Position numbers and translations under genes: made by a program. A stretch of 64,000 bases of DNA from Myxococcus eversor (GTDB lineage: Bacteria; Myxococcota; Myxococcia; Myxococcales; Myxococcaceae): the NCBI RefSeq assembly GCF_010894455.1, contig NZ_JAAIXY010000021.1, forward strand, positions 148,054-212,053. The letters run 5' to 3'. The notes under the pieces are model-generated. The model searched no databases. It had not been told where the DNA came from and saw nothing but the letters and a program-made list of their open reading frames with translations. Shown piece by piece: positions 17,790 to 29,000 of this stretch. Numbering within the stretch: the first letter of the stretch is position 1; every line of letters begins with the position of its first letter.

Positions 17790-20156
17790 ATGCACCATGT
17801 CTTGAAGTCCGCCGTCTGTCTTACCGCGCTGCTGGCGGCGCCCGCGTGGGCGTTCAAGCCGGAAGCGCCATCCGCGCCGGGCTCACTCGCGAGCCAGGCC
17901 TTCTTCAAGCCCGAGCTCACCATCCCCAGCGGACAGCTGTCGCTCGAGGAGGCGCTGCCGAAGCTGAGCCGCGCGAGCGCCAGCGCGTGGGATGACTTCT
18001 TCGCGCGCAACGGCCGCGGCTTCCAGGTCTATGTCGATGCCCAGACGGGCACGGCCGCCAACCTCATGGGCTCCATCCCCCTCATCCCGGGCACCGGCGT
18101 AGGCAACAAGCTCACGTTGGAGAACGTCCGCCAGCAGCTCGGGCGCGGCGTCGCGCGGGTGGACTCCGCCGTCGTGGGCGACCTGGTCCTGCGCTTCATC
18201 GAGTCCAACCAGGCCGCGCTCGGCGTGGACGTGCTCCAGTTGGGAGAGCCCCGCGTCGAGCAGATCTCCGAGCACCTGTGGCAGGTCTCCATCCCCCAGC
18301 AGCTCAAGGGCATCCCCGTCCGCTACGGACGCCTGGCCGCCACCATCAGCCACGGCAACCTGGTGCTGATGGGCACCGAGTCCTGGGCCAACGTGGACAT
18401 CTCTCCCCTGCCGCTGCTCGCCGCCGAGCAGGCGATGATGGCGGGCTTCGAGCGCTTCGGCATCTACGAGAGCCCTCCGACGTTCTGGAAGCAGCCCACG
18501 CTCGAAATCGTCCCCGTGGCCCGACAGGGCGCGGCCTTCGGCGAGTCCTACGGCCACCAGCTCGTGTGGAGCTACGGCTTCCAGCAGCCGGGTGAGCACG
18601 AGCGATGGAAGGTCACCGTCGATGCGACGCGCGGCGAGGTGCTGTCGCTCGAGGACGACAACCACTACTTCGACCAGAGCATCAAGGGCGGCGCCTTCCC
18701 GCTGACCAACACCGAGTCCTGCACCGGCACGGCGACGTGCGGGCTGAGCTTCGCCAACACGCCCATGCCCTGGGCCGACACCGGCTTCGTGGCGCCGGAC
18801 GACTACACGGACAGCGCCGGCGTCTTCAACTACACGACGGGCACCACCACCACCACGCTCAACGGCAAGTACATCCGCATCCAGGACAACTGCGGCCCCG
18901 TCACCGCCTCCGCCGCGGGCACCATCGACCTGGGCGGCGTCACCACGCAGCACGACTGCGCCTCGCCGGGCTTCTCCGCGGGCAACACCTCCGCGTCGCG
19001 CAGCTCCTTCTACGAGCTGAACCGGATTGCCCAGATTGCCCGAGGCTGGCTGCCCACCAACGTGTGGCTCAACGGTCAGCTCACCTCCAACATGAACATC
19101 GTCAGCACCTGCAACGCCTTCTGGACCGGGTCCACGGTCAACTTCTTCCGCAGTGGCGGCGGGTGCCGGAACACGGGCGAAATCGCCGCCGTGTTCGACC
19201 ACGAGTGGGGCCATGGCATGGACGACAACGACGTCGCCGGCACGCTGAGCAACTCCAGCGAGGCCTACGCGGACATCGCGGCCATCTACCGGCTCCCCAC
19301 GTCGTGCGTGGGCCACGGCTTCTTCCAGACCGGGGACCAGGGCTGCGGCATGACGCCGGACGGCACGGGCTACAACGTGAACGAGGCCCAGACGGGCGCG
19401 CCCTGGTGCGCCAGCCGCTGCTCGGGCGTGCGTGACGCCGACTGGGCCGCCCAGGCCCCCAACACGCCCGCCACGCCGCAGAACTTCGTCTGTGGTCGGT
19501 GCGGCGGTGGTGGAGGACCATGTGGAAGGCAGGTCCACTGCGCGGCCTCTCCCGTCCGTCAGGCGGCGTGGGACCTGGTCGCTCGTGACTTGCGGGCCGC
19601 GCCGTTCAGCTACGACGCCAACACGGCGAACATCATGGGCAACAAGCTGTTCTACCAGGGCAGCGGCAACATCGGCACCTGGCACGCCTGTGACTGTACG
19701 CTCGGCACGTCGAGCGGCTGCGCCGCCACCAACGGCTACATGCAGTGGCTGGCCGCGGACGACGACAACGGCAACCTCATCGACGGCACGCCGCACATGT
19801 CGGCCATCCATGCCGCCTTCGCCCGCCACAACATCGCCTGCTCCTCGCCAGCGCGCATCAACGCGGGCTGCGCGGGCGGCCCCACCACGGCGCCCACCCT
19901 CACGGTGACGCCGGGCGTCGGTCAGGCGTCGCTGTCCTGGACCGCGGTCGCCGGAGCCAACCAGTACTGGGTGATGAAGTCCGACGGCTTCGCCGCGTGC
20001 AACTACGGCAAGGCGAAGGTCGCCACCGTCACCGGCACCACCTACACGGACACGGAGGTGATGGCCGGACGCGCGCACTGCTACTCCATCGTCCCGGCCA
20101 GCAGCAACGCCTGCTACGCGCCCGCCAGCACCTGCACCTGCACCACGCCGACCTGA
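17790..20156 (+). CDS. secreted zinc metallopeptidase (gluzincin, M36/fungalysin-like)
   Basis: A 788-residue preproprotein with a Sec signal (CLTALLAAPAWAF), an FTP/PepSY-type propeptide (LAATISHGNLVLMGTESW, VTVDATRGEVLSLEDDNHYF) and a metallopeptidase domain. The zinc site is FDHEWGHGMDDN with a downstream Glu in SSEAYADIAAIY, the HExxH plus E arrangement of gluzincins. The C-terminal ~85 residues are an FN3-like module (APTLTVTPGVGQASLSWTAV). It is likely an extracellular digestive protease. The gene is monocistronic; a perfect hairpin separates it from the convergent neighbour. Confidence 0.88.
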   Translation: MHHVLKSAVCLTALLAAPAWAFKPEAPSAPGSLASQAFFKPELTIPSGQLSLEEALPKLSRASASAWDDFFARNGRGFQVYVDAQTGTAANLMGSIPLIPGTGVGNKLTLENVRQQLGRGVARVDSAVVGDLVLRFIESNQAALGVDVLQLGEPRVEQISEHLWQVSIPQQLKGIPVRYGRLAATISHGNLVLMGTESWANVDISPLPLLAAEQAMMAGFERFGIYESPPTFWKQPTLEIVPVARQGAAFGESYGHQLVWSYGFQQPGEHERWKVTVDATRGEVLSLEDDNHYFDQSIKGGAFPLTNTESCTGTATCGLSFANTPMPWADTGFVAPDDYTDSAGVFNYTTGTTTTTLNGKYIRIQDNCGPVTASAAGTIDLGGVTTQHDCASPGFSAGNTSASRSSFYELNRIAQIARGWLPTNVWLNGQLTSNMNIVSTCNAFWTGSTVNFFRSGGGCRNTGEIAAVFDHEWGHGMDDNDVAGTLSNSSEAYADIAAIYRLPTSCVGHGFFQTGDQGCGMTPDGTGYNVNEAQTGAPWCASRCSGVRDADWAAQAPNTPATPQNFVCGRCGGGGGPCGRQVHCAASPVRQAAWDLVARDLRAAPFSYDANTANIMGNKLFYQGSGNIGTWHACDCTLGTSSGCAATNGYMQWLAADDDNGNLIDGTPHMSAIHAAFARHNIACSSPARINAGCAGGPTTAPTLTVTPGVGQASLSWTAVAGANQYWVMKSDGFAACNYGKAKVATVTGTTYTDTEVMAGRAHCYSIVPASSNACYAPASTCTCTTPT

Positions 20157-20175
20157 TGATTTGAGTCGGTGAGTC

Positions 20176-20203
20176 CCGGCGCGGCCCACCGTGGCCGCGC
20201 CGG
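20176..20203. terminator. perfect hairpin between convergent genes
   Basis: CCGGCGCGGCC (20176-20186) pairs perfectly with GGCCGCGCCGG (20193-20203) around a six-base loop. It lies 20 bases after the metallopeptidase stop and 16 bases before the end of the opposing gene, so it may terminate both. There is no U-tract. Confidence 0.6.
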
Positions 20204-20218
20204 TGCTTCAGGCCCGGC

Positions 20219-21541
20219 TCACGGGTTGTAGACGAACGTCACCGAGGAGTTGCACGGCTGGGTGCCGTTCACGATGTCCGCCAGGGTGATGTCGCCGAAG
20301 GGGGACACCGTCGACTTGGGGAAGCCCGTGCCGCCCCACGGCGCGCCCGAGTTGAACTGGGTGAAGCCGCCCGTCGGCGTGTAGATGGGATACGTGCTCG
20401 GGTCCGTCGGGTTGGGGTTGGAGAAGATGGTCATGTTGGCGGCGCAGTCCGCGGGCGCACCGGGGAACTCGACGCCCACCTCCTGGTCCACGTTCGGACG
20501 GCTGTTGTAGAGGACGACGAAGGGGATGCTCGGCGTCACCGTGTCCGTGAAGGGGACGAAGGTGTTGCCCGCGTTCTGCATCGCGAGGTTGAGCTTGATG
20601 TCGTAGCAGTACGCGGGGAAGCCCACGAACTCGACGGTGGTGCAGGCCGGCGTGGTCATCTCCAGGTCGATGTTCCAGGTGCCGAGGCCGCCGTTGGACG
20701 GAACCACCGAGCTGGGCGTGGACGCGGGGCCGCCGATGAGCGTGAAGGTGCTGCCGGAGCTGTCCGGGCGGAAGTTGGCGCGCTGCTCCACCCAGCGGTT
20801 GAGGGTGGCGTCGAACCGCCACGCGGCGGCACGGCAGAACCCCGTGAACACACAGGAGGGCATGACGCCTCCGGCCGCCTGCGGAACGCGGATGGAGACC
20901 TGGGCGGTCCGGTCCTTGGCCAGGTTCAGCGCCTGACCGTCGGCGGTGCTCGCCCCGATGAAGAAGGCGCCCACGGACTCGAGCGCGACCTGCCTGCCGT
21001 TCTGGTTCACCGCCGTGAAGTCACCCGGCATGTCGCGCGGGCCATACGTGGCGGCGGAGACGAGCACCGTGCCCGTCGCCGGCTGGCCGGCCGCGTTGAC
21101 CAGGGAGCCCGCGGGGATGCTCACCACCAGGCCGCCCGTCTCGAGGAGGATGTTCTGCGTCGCGCTGAACTGCTTGATGGGGGCGCGCGGCAGGACGTGG
21201 GTGCTGTTGAGCCGGCCCGCGCTCAGGTAGTCCGTATCCGGCGCGAAGCCCGCCTTGCTCACGCTGATGATGTAGCCCGTCGTGCTGTTGACGGACACGA
21301 AGTACTTGCCGGCCGTGTCCGTGGTCCGGTTGATGCCGTTGATGACCACCTGGGCGCCGGCAATCGGCTGGCCGCTGGGGTCCACCACCGTGCCGGTGAA
21401 GGTGGCCAGCTCCTGCGACACCGTCCCTTCGAGCACCTCCCCGGGAGCCTTCTGCGACGGGTCTACCGCGGGAGCTTCGAGGCACCCGAACGAAAGCACC
21501 GCGGGCGCCAGGACTGCGAGACACCAATTCCTCATCGTCAT
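20219..21541 (-). CDS. lipoprotein with carboxypeptidase-regulatory-like domain
   Basis: A 440-residue lipoprotein with lipobox LSFGC. Residues ~50-120 match the carboxypeptidase regulatory-like (prealbumin-type) fold: FTGTVVDPSGQPIAGAQVVI, GINRTTDTAGKYFVSVNS, GYIISVSKAGF. The remainder is beta-rich with several Cys (MPSCVFTGFC, FPAYCYDIK) and no catalytic motif. The first ATG (21541) is preferred because GAGGAG lies eight bases upstream. Such proteins sit on the outer membrane surface, and their binding partners are unknown. Confidence 0.82.
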   Translation of the reverse strand: MTMRNWCLAVLAPAVLSFGCLEAPAVDPSQKAPGEVLEGTVSQELATFTGTVVDPSGQPIAGAQVVINGINRTTDTAGKYFVSVNSTTGYIISVSKAGFAPDTDYLSAGRLNSTHVLPRAPIKQFSATQNILLETGGLVVSIPAGSLVNAAGQPATGTVLVSAATYGPRDMPGDFTAVNQNGRQVALESVGAFFIGASTADGQALNLAKDRTAQVSIRVPQAAGGVMPSCVFTGFCRAAAWRFDATLNRWVEQRANFRPDSSGSTFTLIGGPASTPSSVVPSNGGLGTWNIDLEMTTPACTTVEFVGFPAYCYDIKLNLAMQNAGNTFVPFTDTVTPSIPFVVLYNSRPNVDQEVGVEFPGAPADCAANMTIFSNPNPTDPSTYPIYTPTGGFTQFNSGAPWGGTGFPKSTVSPFGDITLADIVNGTQPCNSSVTFVYNP

Positions 21542-22078
21542 GACAGGTTCTCCTCGGCTGCGTTGACGCCGGCCGGGGACCAAGGACTGGCGCCGGCCGG
21601 CACGGCGCGGACACCGTAATGAAAAAGTGAAGAAGCACACACTCCGGGTATGCCCAGAAGGACAGGAGAGTGTTTTGTAGCCGACGATTCACCCTGGGTC
21701 GCTCGCACCCGCCCCACTGGATGGCGCAGGGCGGCAAACAGGGTCGCTGTCAGGTTACGGGGCGACCCGAGGCTGGACCATCCGGCGAGGCGCTTACGCC
21801 CCAGTCCTACCCATCCCGCTCTTGATGATGGCGCGCCTGTCGGAATGGCACACGGCGCGAAATTCTTTGTTTCGTTTCTCCATGACGATAACAACCCCGC
21901 TACTCCATTCGCGCGCGACGTCGTGTGGACGGGGGGATGCGCCTTGGAGCCCTGCCGAAGGGGGTCCTCGGCCCGCTCGCTTTCGCTGAATCCGATTCCT
22001 CGCGACATTCTCCCGGAGGGGCCGTTGAGGAGGACAGCACTCCTCGGACGAACCGGCCCACCTGAGAGCACAGGCATC
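21542..22078. other. divergent intergenic region
   Basis: These 537 bases separate two divergent lipoprotein genes and must hold both promoters. The plus-strand frame of the downstream gene is open through most of it, but its codon pattern and lack of a signal peptide argue against translation from upstream. I see no further gene or clear operator. Confidence 0.4.
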
Positions 22079-25000
22079 ATGAGACTTGTCATCCTCCTCC
22101 TGGCAGCGACACTCGTCGGTCTTGGACCCGTTGGCTGTGGTGGAAAGTCCTCGGAGGACTCCGCCGACCCCGGCGACCAGCTCCTGGCGGACGCGGGGCC
22201 CACCGACGCGGGGGGAACGCCTGACACGAGCGAGCGCGACTCGGGCCAGCCCCCTCTCAGCGATGCTGGCGAGTCGGACGCCGACGCGGGCCCGAGCGAT
22301 GCGGGTGCATCCGACGCCGGACGAAACGACGCGGGCCCCCAGGCGCTGGCCGCGCCCACGAGCGTGACGGCCACGCCGGGCATCCGCGAGATGACCGTCT
22401 CATGGGGCTACACGCCCGCTCCCTCGGGCAGCGCGCTGGCCTCCTTCGAGGTCATCGCCACGCCCTCGAGCGCCAAGGTCACCGTCGGTCCCTCGGCGCG
22501 CACGGCGGTGGTCACCGGCCTGGCGAACGGCACCCAGTATCGCTTCACCGTCACCGCCCTCTTCGCCGACGGAACCCGACAGGCCTCGAGCCCGTCGGCC
22601 CAGGTGCGCACCTTCGCCGTCCCGGGCATACCGACCTGGACCCAACGGAGGGGCGCCGACCAGGCGGTGCGGTTGGAGTGGACCGCGCCCTCGGACGGCG
22701 GGCAGCCCATCCAGGGATACACCGTCACCACCGCCCCGGGCGGACAGGTCCTCAATACGACACAGACATCGGCTGTCGTCACCGGCCTCACCAACGGGCT
22801 GACCTACACGTTCACGCTGGTGGCGACCAACGCGGTGGGGGCCTCCACCGCCACCAGCACCACGGTCCGAGCCGCGGCCGTTCCAAGCGCGCCCCAGAAC
22901 GTCTCGGTGACGTCTGGCGTTCGCTCGGCGACGGTGAAGTGGACGGCACCCACGAGCAACGGTGGGGCGAGCATCAGCGGCTACGTCATCACCACCCATC
23001 CGACCGGCACGTCCCAGACGGCCTCGTCCTCGGCGACGAGCCTCTTCGTGTCGGGGCTCTCGAATGGCGGCACGTACAGCTTCAGCGTGGCCGCGGAGAA
23101 CTCGTCAGGTGTGGGGGCCCTCGCCACCACCTCCTCCGTGACGCTGCCCTCGCTGCCCTCGGCCCCCCTCAACCTCACGGGCGTGTACCACCAGGGACAG
23201 CTCGAGTTGGACTGGCAGCCCCCTGCTTCCGATGGTGGCCGGCCCATCTCTGGTTATCAGCTGACGTCCTCTCCCTCGGGCCTGGAGCAGAACCTCCCCG
23301 CCTCGCCCACGGTGCTCAGGCTGTCGGGGCTTGCCGCCGACAGCACGTATACGTTCACGCTGACGGCGCGCACGGACGTGGGAGTGGGCCCGGCCGTCAC
23401 CTCGGCGCCCATCTTCCTGCGGGCCCAGCCTCGAGCGCCCACCGACGTGCGCATCGTGTCCACCGTGGCCGGAGCCGTGGTGCGCTGGAACGCGGCCTCC
23501 GCGCCCGCCACGGACCCCATCACCGAGTACGTCGTCACGGCCTCCCCGGCTGGCGGCTCCGTCACCGTTCCAGCGGGTGCGCGCGTGGCGACGATTCCGG
23601 GACTGGTCTCCGGCACCACTTATCTGTTCCAGGTGAGGGCTCGTAACTCAGGGGGCCTGGGCCGCCCCTCCGCTCCGGCGTATCACCGCCACGTCGTGCC
23701 CCTGGCCTGTGAGACGAACGGATTCACTCCCGTGTCCAGCTTCAGGCTCCCCACCGGACCGAACTTCACGGGGGCCGGGGACTTCAATGGAGACGGGAAG
23801 CACGACGTCCTCGTGGGCAACCTGTTCAACATCTTCGTGCTGGCCAGTGGCCCCGGTAGGACTTTCACGCGGCTGGCCAACTCCGCCAGCAGCACCAACA
23901 TCTTCGGAAATGCGCCCCCCGAGGTGGCCGACTTCAATGGGGATGGGAAGTTGGATGTCGCCGTCATCATGGACACCGACGGCACGAACAAGACGGGAGG
24001 GTTCGCCCTCTACCTCGGCCAAGGCACGGGCACGTTCCAGGCCCCCCTGGAGGTGCCCCTGGGGACGAATCGCACCACCACGTTCGACTGCCTCACCGCC
24101 CGGGATTTCAACTCGGATGGGATTGTGGACCTCTTCGCCCACATCGAGCTTGGACAGACGCTGCTCTACCGCGGCAAGGGGGACGGCACCTTCTACTCGC
24201 CGCCCACCACCATCATCTCCTCCAATACGCACGACTGCCCCGCCGTCGCCGACTTCAATGGCGACGGGTATGTGGACTACGCGCGGCTCGACACCGCCAA
24301 CAACCGCATCGTCCAGGCCAACGGCGCGGGGACAGGCTCGTTCAGGGTGCCTGTGTATGCTCCGTGCACCAGTTGCTATGGTGATTTGATTGCCGGTGAC
24401 TTCGACCACGACGGCGCCGTGGACGACCTGGCCCTGCTCCACCCGGAGAGGGTCCGTGTGTTCAGTCCCTCGGGAGGAACGCTGGCCCTGGTGAATGAGC
24501 ACCCCTTTGCTCCGCCCGTGGGCGAAACCTGGACGGGCCCCATCGTGGCGGACATGAGCGGCGACGGGAGGGGCGACTTGTTCTGGACGAGCACACCCGG
24601 CTCCCAGCTCAACATCCTGCAGGGCGGCACGGCGCCTTCGACCTTCGCTCCGCTGCGCAGCCATGGCTTCAGCGGCAACGTCTATTCTCCCGCCGCGGGG
24701 GACTTCGATGGCGATGGGAAGATGGATGTGGCGCTCGCCGACCGCTTCGCCGTGAGACTGTTCTGGGGTGGGAATCAGGCGCCGGAGAGCATCAAGCTCG
24801 AGGGCATCCCGGCAGGGCTCGCCAGTGGCGATTTCAACGGAGATGGCGCCACGGACCTGGCCGCTGGGAGCTTCGAGAAGAACGCCATCCATCTGTCGCT
24901 GTCGGGGAGTCCGACTCGAAGCTCCGCGCTGCTCTCACCCCTCTTCGTGCCTCCGGCGGGCAGCTCGGCCACGGGGGGCGCGCAGGACATCGTCGCGGTG

Positions 25001-25864
25001 GACCTGGACGAGGACGGCCGGGAGGACCTGGCCGCCATCACCGCCACCCCCAGCTTTGAGTCGAATACGGATTTTCTCGTCGTCTTCAGGCGGATGACGA
25101 GCGGCGGCTTCGCTCCGGCGGAGCGATATCTGGAGGCAGGCCGCCGGTCCGAGCTCATCGCGGTGGACCTCAATGAGGATGGCCGCTTCGACCTGGTGTC
25201 GACGGAGCGAACCACGTCCTCGAAAATCAAGCTCAGCGTGTGGCTCAACACGGGCGGCGGCAAGTTCGCGCCCCGCGCCACCGTGGAGGTGACCGCGAAC
25301 TACACCGTGGACACCTTGCTCTCCGCGGACCTGGACCGGGACGGACACATGGACCTGGCGGTCATGAGGCCCGGCAATCCCAACATCGACCTGGGTCAGG
25401 TCTATGTCCTTTGGGGCAAGGGGGACGGCACGTTCTCCGGGCAGACGTCCTTCACCGGTGAATACACGCACCGGAACATGGGGCGCGTGGACCTGGATGG
25501 ACAGGGGAACGTGGGACTGTTGCTCGACAGGGGCGCGGTGGGGCTCTTGACGTTCGATGCGGCCCGACAGCCCACGCTGACGCCGCAGCACACCTTGGGG
25601 ATTGGCTATGGCACCGGCATCCTGAGCGCGGACTTCAACGCGGATGGCCGCGCGGATTTGTTCTCCTTCGGCGACCAGGAGAGCCGCATGGTGATGCAGT
25701 CAGCGCCTGGAACGTTCGCCCTGGGGCCGCAGACGTCATGGGGGTTCAACGTCCAGGACGCAATCATCGCGGACTGGGATGGCGATGGGCTGCCCGACCT
25801 TGCCTTCGCTGACGTGGAGGCCAAGGCAGCGACGTTCGTGCTGAATGTGTGCCTGCCTCCGTGA
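22079..25864 (+). CDS. lipoprotein with five FN3 domains and FG-GAP/VCBS repeats
   Basis: A 1261-residue lipoprotein (lipobox GPVGC). A PDAG-like Asp/Ala/Gly-rich linker (~residues 25-85) is followed by five fibronectin type III domains, each opening with an AP-x-x-V element (APTSVTATPG, APQNVSVTSG, APLNLTGVYH, APTDVRIVST). The C-terminal ~700 residues contain about a dozen FG-GAP/VCBS-type calcium-binding repeats (DFNGDGKHDVLVGN, DFNSDGIVDLF, DFDGDGKMDVALAD, DWDGDGLPDLAFAD), probably propeller-forming. I place the start at the ATG that opens the signal peptide. It is likely a surface adhesin or ligand-binding protein. Confidence 0.88.
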   Translation: MRLVILLLAATLVGLGPVGCGGKSSEDSADPGDQLLADAGPTDAGGTPDTSERDSGQPPLSDAGESDADAGPSDAGASDAGRNDAGPQALAAPTSVTATPGIREMTVSWGYTPAPSGSALASFEVIATPSSAKVTVGPSARTAVVTGLANGTQYRFTVTALFADGTRQASSPSAQVRTFAVPGIPTWTQRRGADQAVRLEWTAPSDGGQPIQGYTVTTAPGGQVLNTTQTSAVVTGLTNGLTYTFTLVATNAVGASTATSTTVRAAAVPSAPQNVSVTSGVRSATVKWTAPTSNGGASISGYVITTHPTGTSQTASSSATSLFVSGLSNGGTYSFSVAAENSSGVGALATTSSVTLPSLPSAPLNLTGVYHQGQLELDWQPPASDGGRPISGYQLTSSPSGLEQNLPASPTVLRLSGLAADSTYTFTLTARTDVGVGPAVTSAPIFLRAQPRAPTDVRIVSTVAGAVVRWNAASAPATDPITEYVVTASPAGGSVTVPAGARVATIPGLVSGTTYLFQVRARNSGGLGRPSAPAYHRHVVPLACETNGFTPVSSFRLPTGPNFTGAGDFNGDGKHDVLVGNLFNIFVLASGPGRTFTRLANSASSTNIFGNAPPEVADFNGDGKLDVAVIMDTDGTNKTGGFALYLGQGTGTFQAPLEVPLGTNRTTTFDCLTARDFNSDGIVDLFAHIELGQTLLYRGKGDGTFYSPPTTIISSNTHDCPAVADFNGDGYVDYARLDTANNRIVQANGAGTGSFRVPVYAPCTSCYGDLIAGDFDHDGAVDDLALLHPERVRVFSPSGGTLALVNEHPFAPPVGETWTGPIVADMSGDGRGDLFWTSTPGSQLNILQGGTAPSTFAPLRSHGFSGNVYSPAAGDFDGDGKMDVALADRFAVRLFWGGNQAPESIKLEGIPAGLASGDFNGDGATDLAAGSFEKNAIHLSLSGSPTRSSALLSPLFVPPAGSSATGGAQDIVAVDLDEDGREDLAAITATPSFESNTDFLVVFRRMTSGGFAPAERYLEAGRRSELIAVDLNEDGRFDLVSTERTTSSKIKLSVWLNTGGGKFAPRATVEVTANYTVDTLLSADLDRDGHMDLAVMRPGNPNIDLGQVYVLWGKGDGTFSGQTSFTGEYTHRNMGRVDLDGQGNVGLLLDRGAVGLLTFDAARQPTLTPQHTLGIGYGTGILSADFNADGRADLFSFGDQESRMVMQSAPGTFALGPQTSWGFNVQDAIIADWDGDGLPDLAFADVEAKAATFVLNVCLPP

Positions 25865-26084
25865 GGCCAGGGGCATCCCGTATTGAGGAAGACTCGACTT
25901 TCGCCACTGTTGCCGGCTCCTCGGGTCTCCCACAGTGGACGGCCGACTCAAAGGCTCGGCATCCCTCTGCTCCCCCAATGGCGAGGGTCGAGTCGAAATC
26001 CCCAGCATGAAGCATGGGCGATACGAACCGTCGGCGAGAGTTCGTCCCTCCTCCCATGGCGCCCCTAACTAGCGTGCCCTTGGT

Positions 26085-29000
26085 ATGTTGCGCCTCATGT
26101 CGAGCCTTGGCGCCGTCGTACTGCCTCCCGTACCACCCGAACTCACAGAGGCCGGGGCTAGTGGCACCCTCGTCGTCCTGATCGGCGCTGGAGCCGCCTA
26201 CGACTCCGGGCTGCCGCTGTGGAACGATCTCCTCGAAGAGCTCCTCCTCGACGCAAAGTCTTCCGCGCTTTCACCGGAGAAGCGAATTGAACTTGACGAA
26301 CTAGAGAGCTGGTACTCCACGGAAAAAGACCAGCTACTCAAGGCTTCCGCGATCGCGCAACTCATGGGGGAGTCCTGGCTCGCCGGACGGCTCTCAGCCA
26401 AGCTGCGCTCCGCCAGTTCACACCCATCTCCGACGCACTGGGCGCTCGCAGAGCTTCCAGGAACTATTTTCGTCACCACCAACTACGACGGGCTTCTTGA
26501 ACAGGCGCTTGCCGCGCATACAGGTAAGCCGCCCAGGGTCGTGCTTCCCGATGACGTAGAGGGGCTTCAGGAACTCGGTCCTGGTCAACTTCTGAAGCTC
26601 CATGGAGACCTTGATCGCCCAGAGACCATTGTCCTGAAGATCGAAGACTACTTTCGCATCAGCCATGGCGACGCGAGTGCATGGAAGCACCGACTGGATG
26701 CGCTCCTCCAACCGCCTCACAAGGTGCTACTCGTAGGGTACAGCTACTCGGACATTGACATCCAAGAGGTCGTCAATGCTCTTCGAGGGGCGTACAAGGC
26801 ACAGCTCGCCGGACCCTTCTGGCTCACCCTTGGGGATGGGAAGAATAAGGCCAAGGCCATGGCCTCCGGCCTCCGGGGTATTTGGCTGAACAACTTTGAC
26901 CATCTAGTACCCTGGCTCAAGGCACTCATCCAAGGGATCCATGACCGCAAGGCTGCCGCCCCAGCGGCTATCAAGGCCGCCGCCTATGCGATGGCTGTTC
27001 GTGGACATCTTGAAGAAGAACAGCAGCATGCAAACGAGCTCTTCGACACCGGAGACTACGAGGGCGCTCGCGAAGCATTCCTGCGGCTTCGAACAAAAGC
27101 AGAGCTGCTTGTGCTCAAGGACCCAGAGGACAATGTGCTGCAGCGGCTGCTTGGAGTCTGCAAGCTGAACGCAGCGTCCTGCATGCTCTGCCTTCAAGAA
27201 GCAGCGGCATTGCCAACGTTCCAGGCAGTTGCTCAAGAGTCGCTGGCAAGCCTCGGAGTTGATGGACGTGCGACACTGGCGGAAGGACTGGCGCAACTAG
27301 GTGACCGCGCTTTGGCTCGGGAGGTACTTCCTAAGGGAGACTCCTCCCCTCGAGTGAAGGCGGTACGCCAGCTGTTCGAAGTACTTGAGGGCCACCTGCC
27401 AGGAGACAAACGGGAGCCATCTTCCGTACTAACCATTCAGCTCATCCAACTACTGCTCAAAAGAGGCAAGCTGACCGAGGCGGCCCACGAGGCGGTTCGG
27501 CTCTTGGATGAGCACCCCAATGATCCTCTCATCCTCCTTGGTGCGGCCTCAGCCCTGACCCAGGCGCTCTTTCAAAGCGTATTCGAGATGGAAGCCGCCC
27601 AGTGGATTCCCACCGAAGATCGAGGCGGGCTACTATCCATGGTTGAGAATACGTTAGCTCGGCTGGGAAAAGCACGGCTCGCCCGCCCGCTTTGCATCCT
27701 TCAGGAGCAACTCCGGCTCGGCGTCTCCCGCCTCGTCCAGGACACAGAAGGGATAGAAAAAGCGACGAAAGCGCTTGAAGCACTGGGCTCGAACGAGCGC
27801 ATCGGACGTGAAGACAACGAGATGGAGCGGCTCAGACGCGCCGAGACCCTGGCGAAGGAAGGCAAGCTCAATGCCGCCCTCGCTCTCCTTCCGCAAAACC
27901 AAGCACATTGGTCCGAGCAGCTCCATCGCGCCGAGATGGTGAAAGTCAGTGGAGATCGCGAACGGGCGTTGAAGGATGTACTGGAACTAGCGCAGCTCTA
28001 CCCGAATCGAGCCCCCATCGAGTTCATCGCGGCCCTACTGCTTCGTCAGGCCTCTCGCCCTGACGAAGCGCTTACTCATGCACGATCTGCATTCGCGGCG
28101 CTCCCAGGCCGTGGGATGCGGTTGCTGCTTGGGCAGTGCCTCAACTCCGCGGGGAAGCTCGACGAGGCCCATGCCGTACTGGAGCCACTTGCAGACTCGC
28201 AGCACCCCGAAATCCTCATCGCACGTGCGACGGCTGCCGAGGGCTCAGATCTGAACGGAGCGCTCGCGCTCTGGCGCCAATATCGGACCCTGGAGCCCAG
28301 CGACATCGCTAGTTCGTTTCACATCGCCGCATTGCTCTTCCAAATCGCACGACATCAAGAAGCCGCAGGTGAAGCTTGGCGAATCTTCGAGGAACATCGA
28401 GAAAACCTCTCGCCCGCGATGCTGGCACAATGCGCGCAGTTCCAACAGGTAGGGCGCCGTCTTGACGACACTGCAAGGGAGCGCATCAGACAGGTAGCAC
28501 ATGCCCTGGAAGAACGTTACCCAGGCAACTCTGAGGCCGAGTTTCACCGCCTACAACTGCTGATTGCACTGGGTTCCCCTGAGGAGGAGGCGCCCATTGA
28601 TTTCCAAACACTGGTCACAAGCGGCCTAGTGCAAGCCGTCCCCATCGATCGAGTCAAGGAACGTATCATCGACGACCAGAAACTCTCGACAGCAGCATAT
28701 CAGGAATACCGACAGGGCCGCCTCCCCTTCGAGTCACTCTGTGAACTCACCGGCACCCATGCAGCTAGCAACTTCGCCCTGATTGTTGGGCCCATTGCCG
28801 ATAGACGAAGCCCTCCAGTCCTGTGTGCGCCCGTAGCGCTCGCCTCACAACTCCCCATCCCCAGCCTCGCGGGCCAGCAGCTTCTGATGGGCGAGCTAGA
28901 ACTCCTCGTGCTTCAGCACCTAGGTTTGCTCGGCAAGCTGCGCGAGGCACTCGGTCGAGGGGCTGGACGGGTCCTCCTATTCCGCGATGTCTGGGATAGC

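Noticed and set aside
17883..20189. 768-codon minus-strand frame opposite the metallopeptidase gene
   Set aside because: Its composition (Arg, Gly, Val, His runs) is that of a shadow, while the plus strand has a signal peptide and zinc site.
23648..24892. 414-codon minus-strand frame opposite the FN3/FG-GAP gene
   Set aside because: Its periodic HIPVAIEV-like strings are the reverse complement of the FG-GAP repeats.
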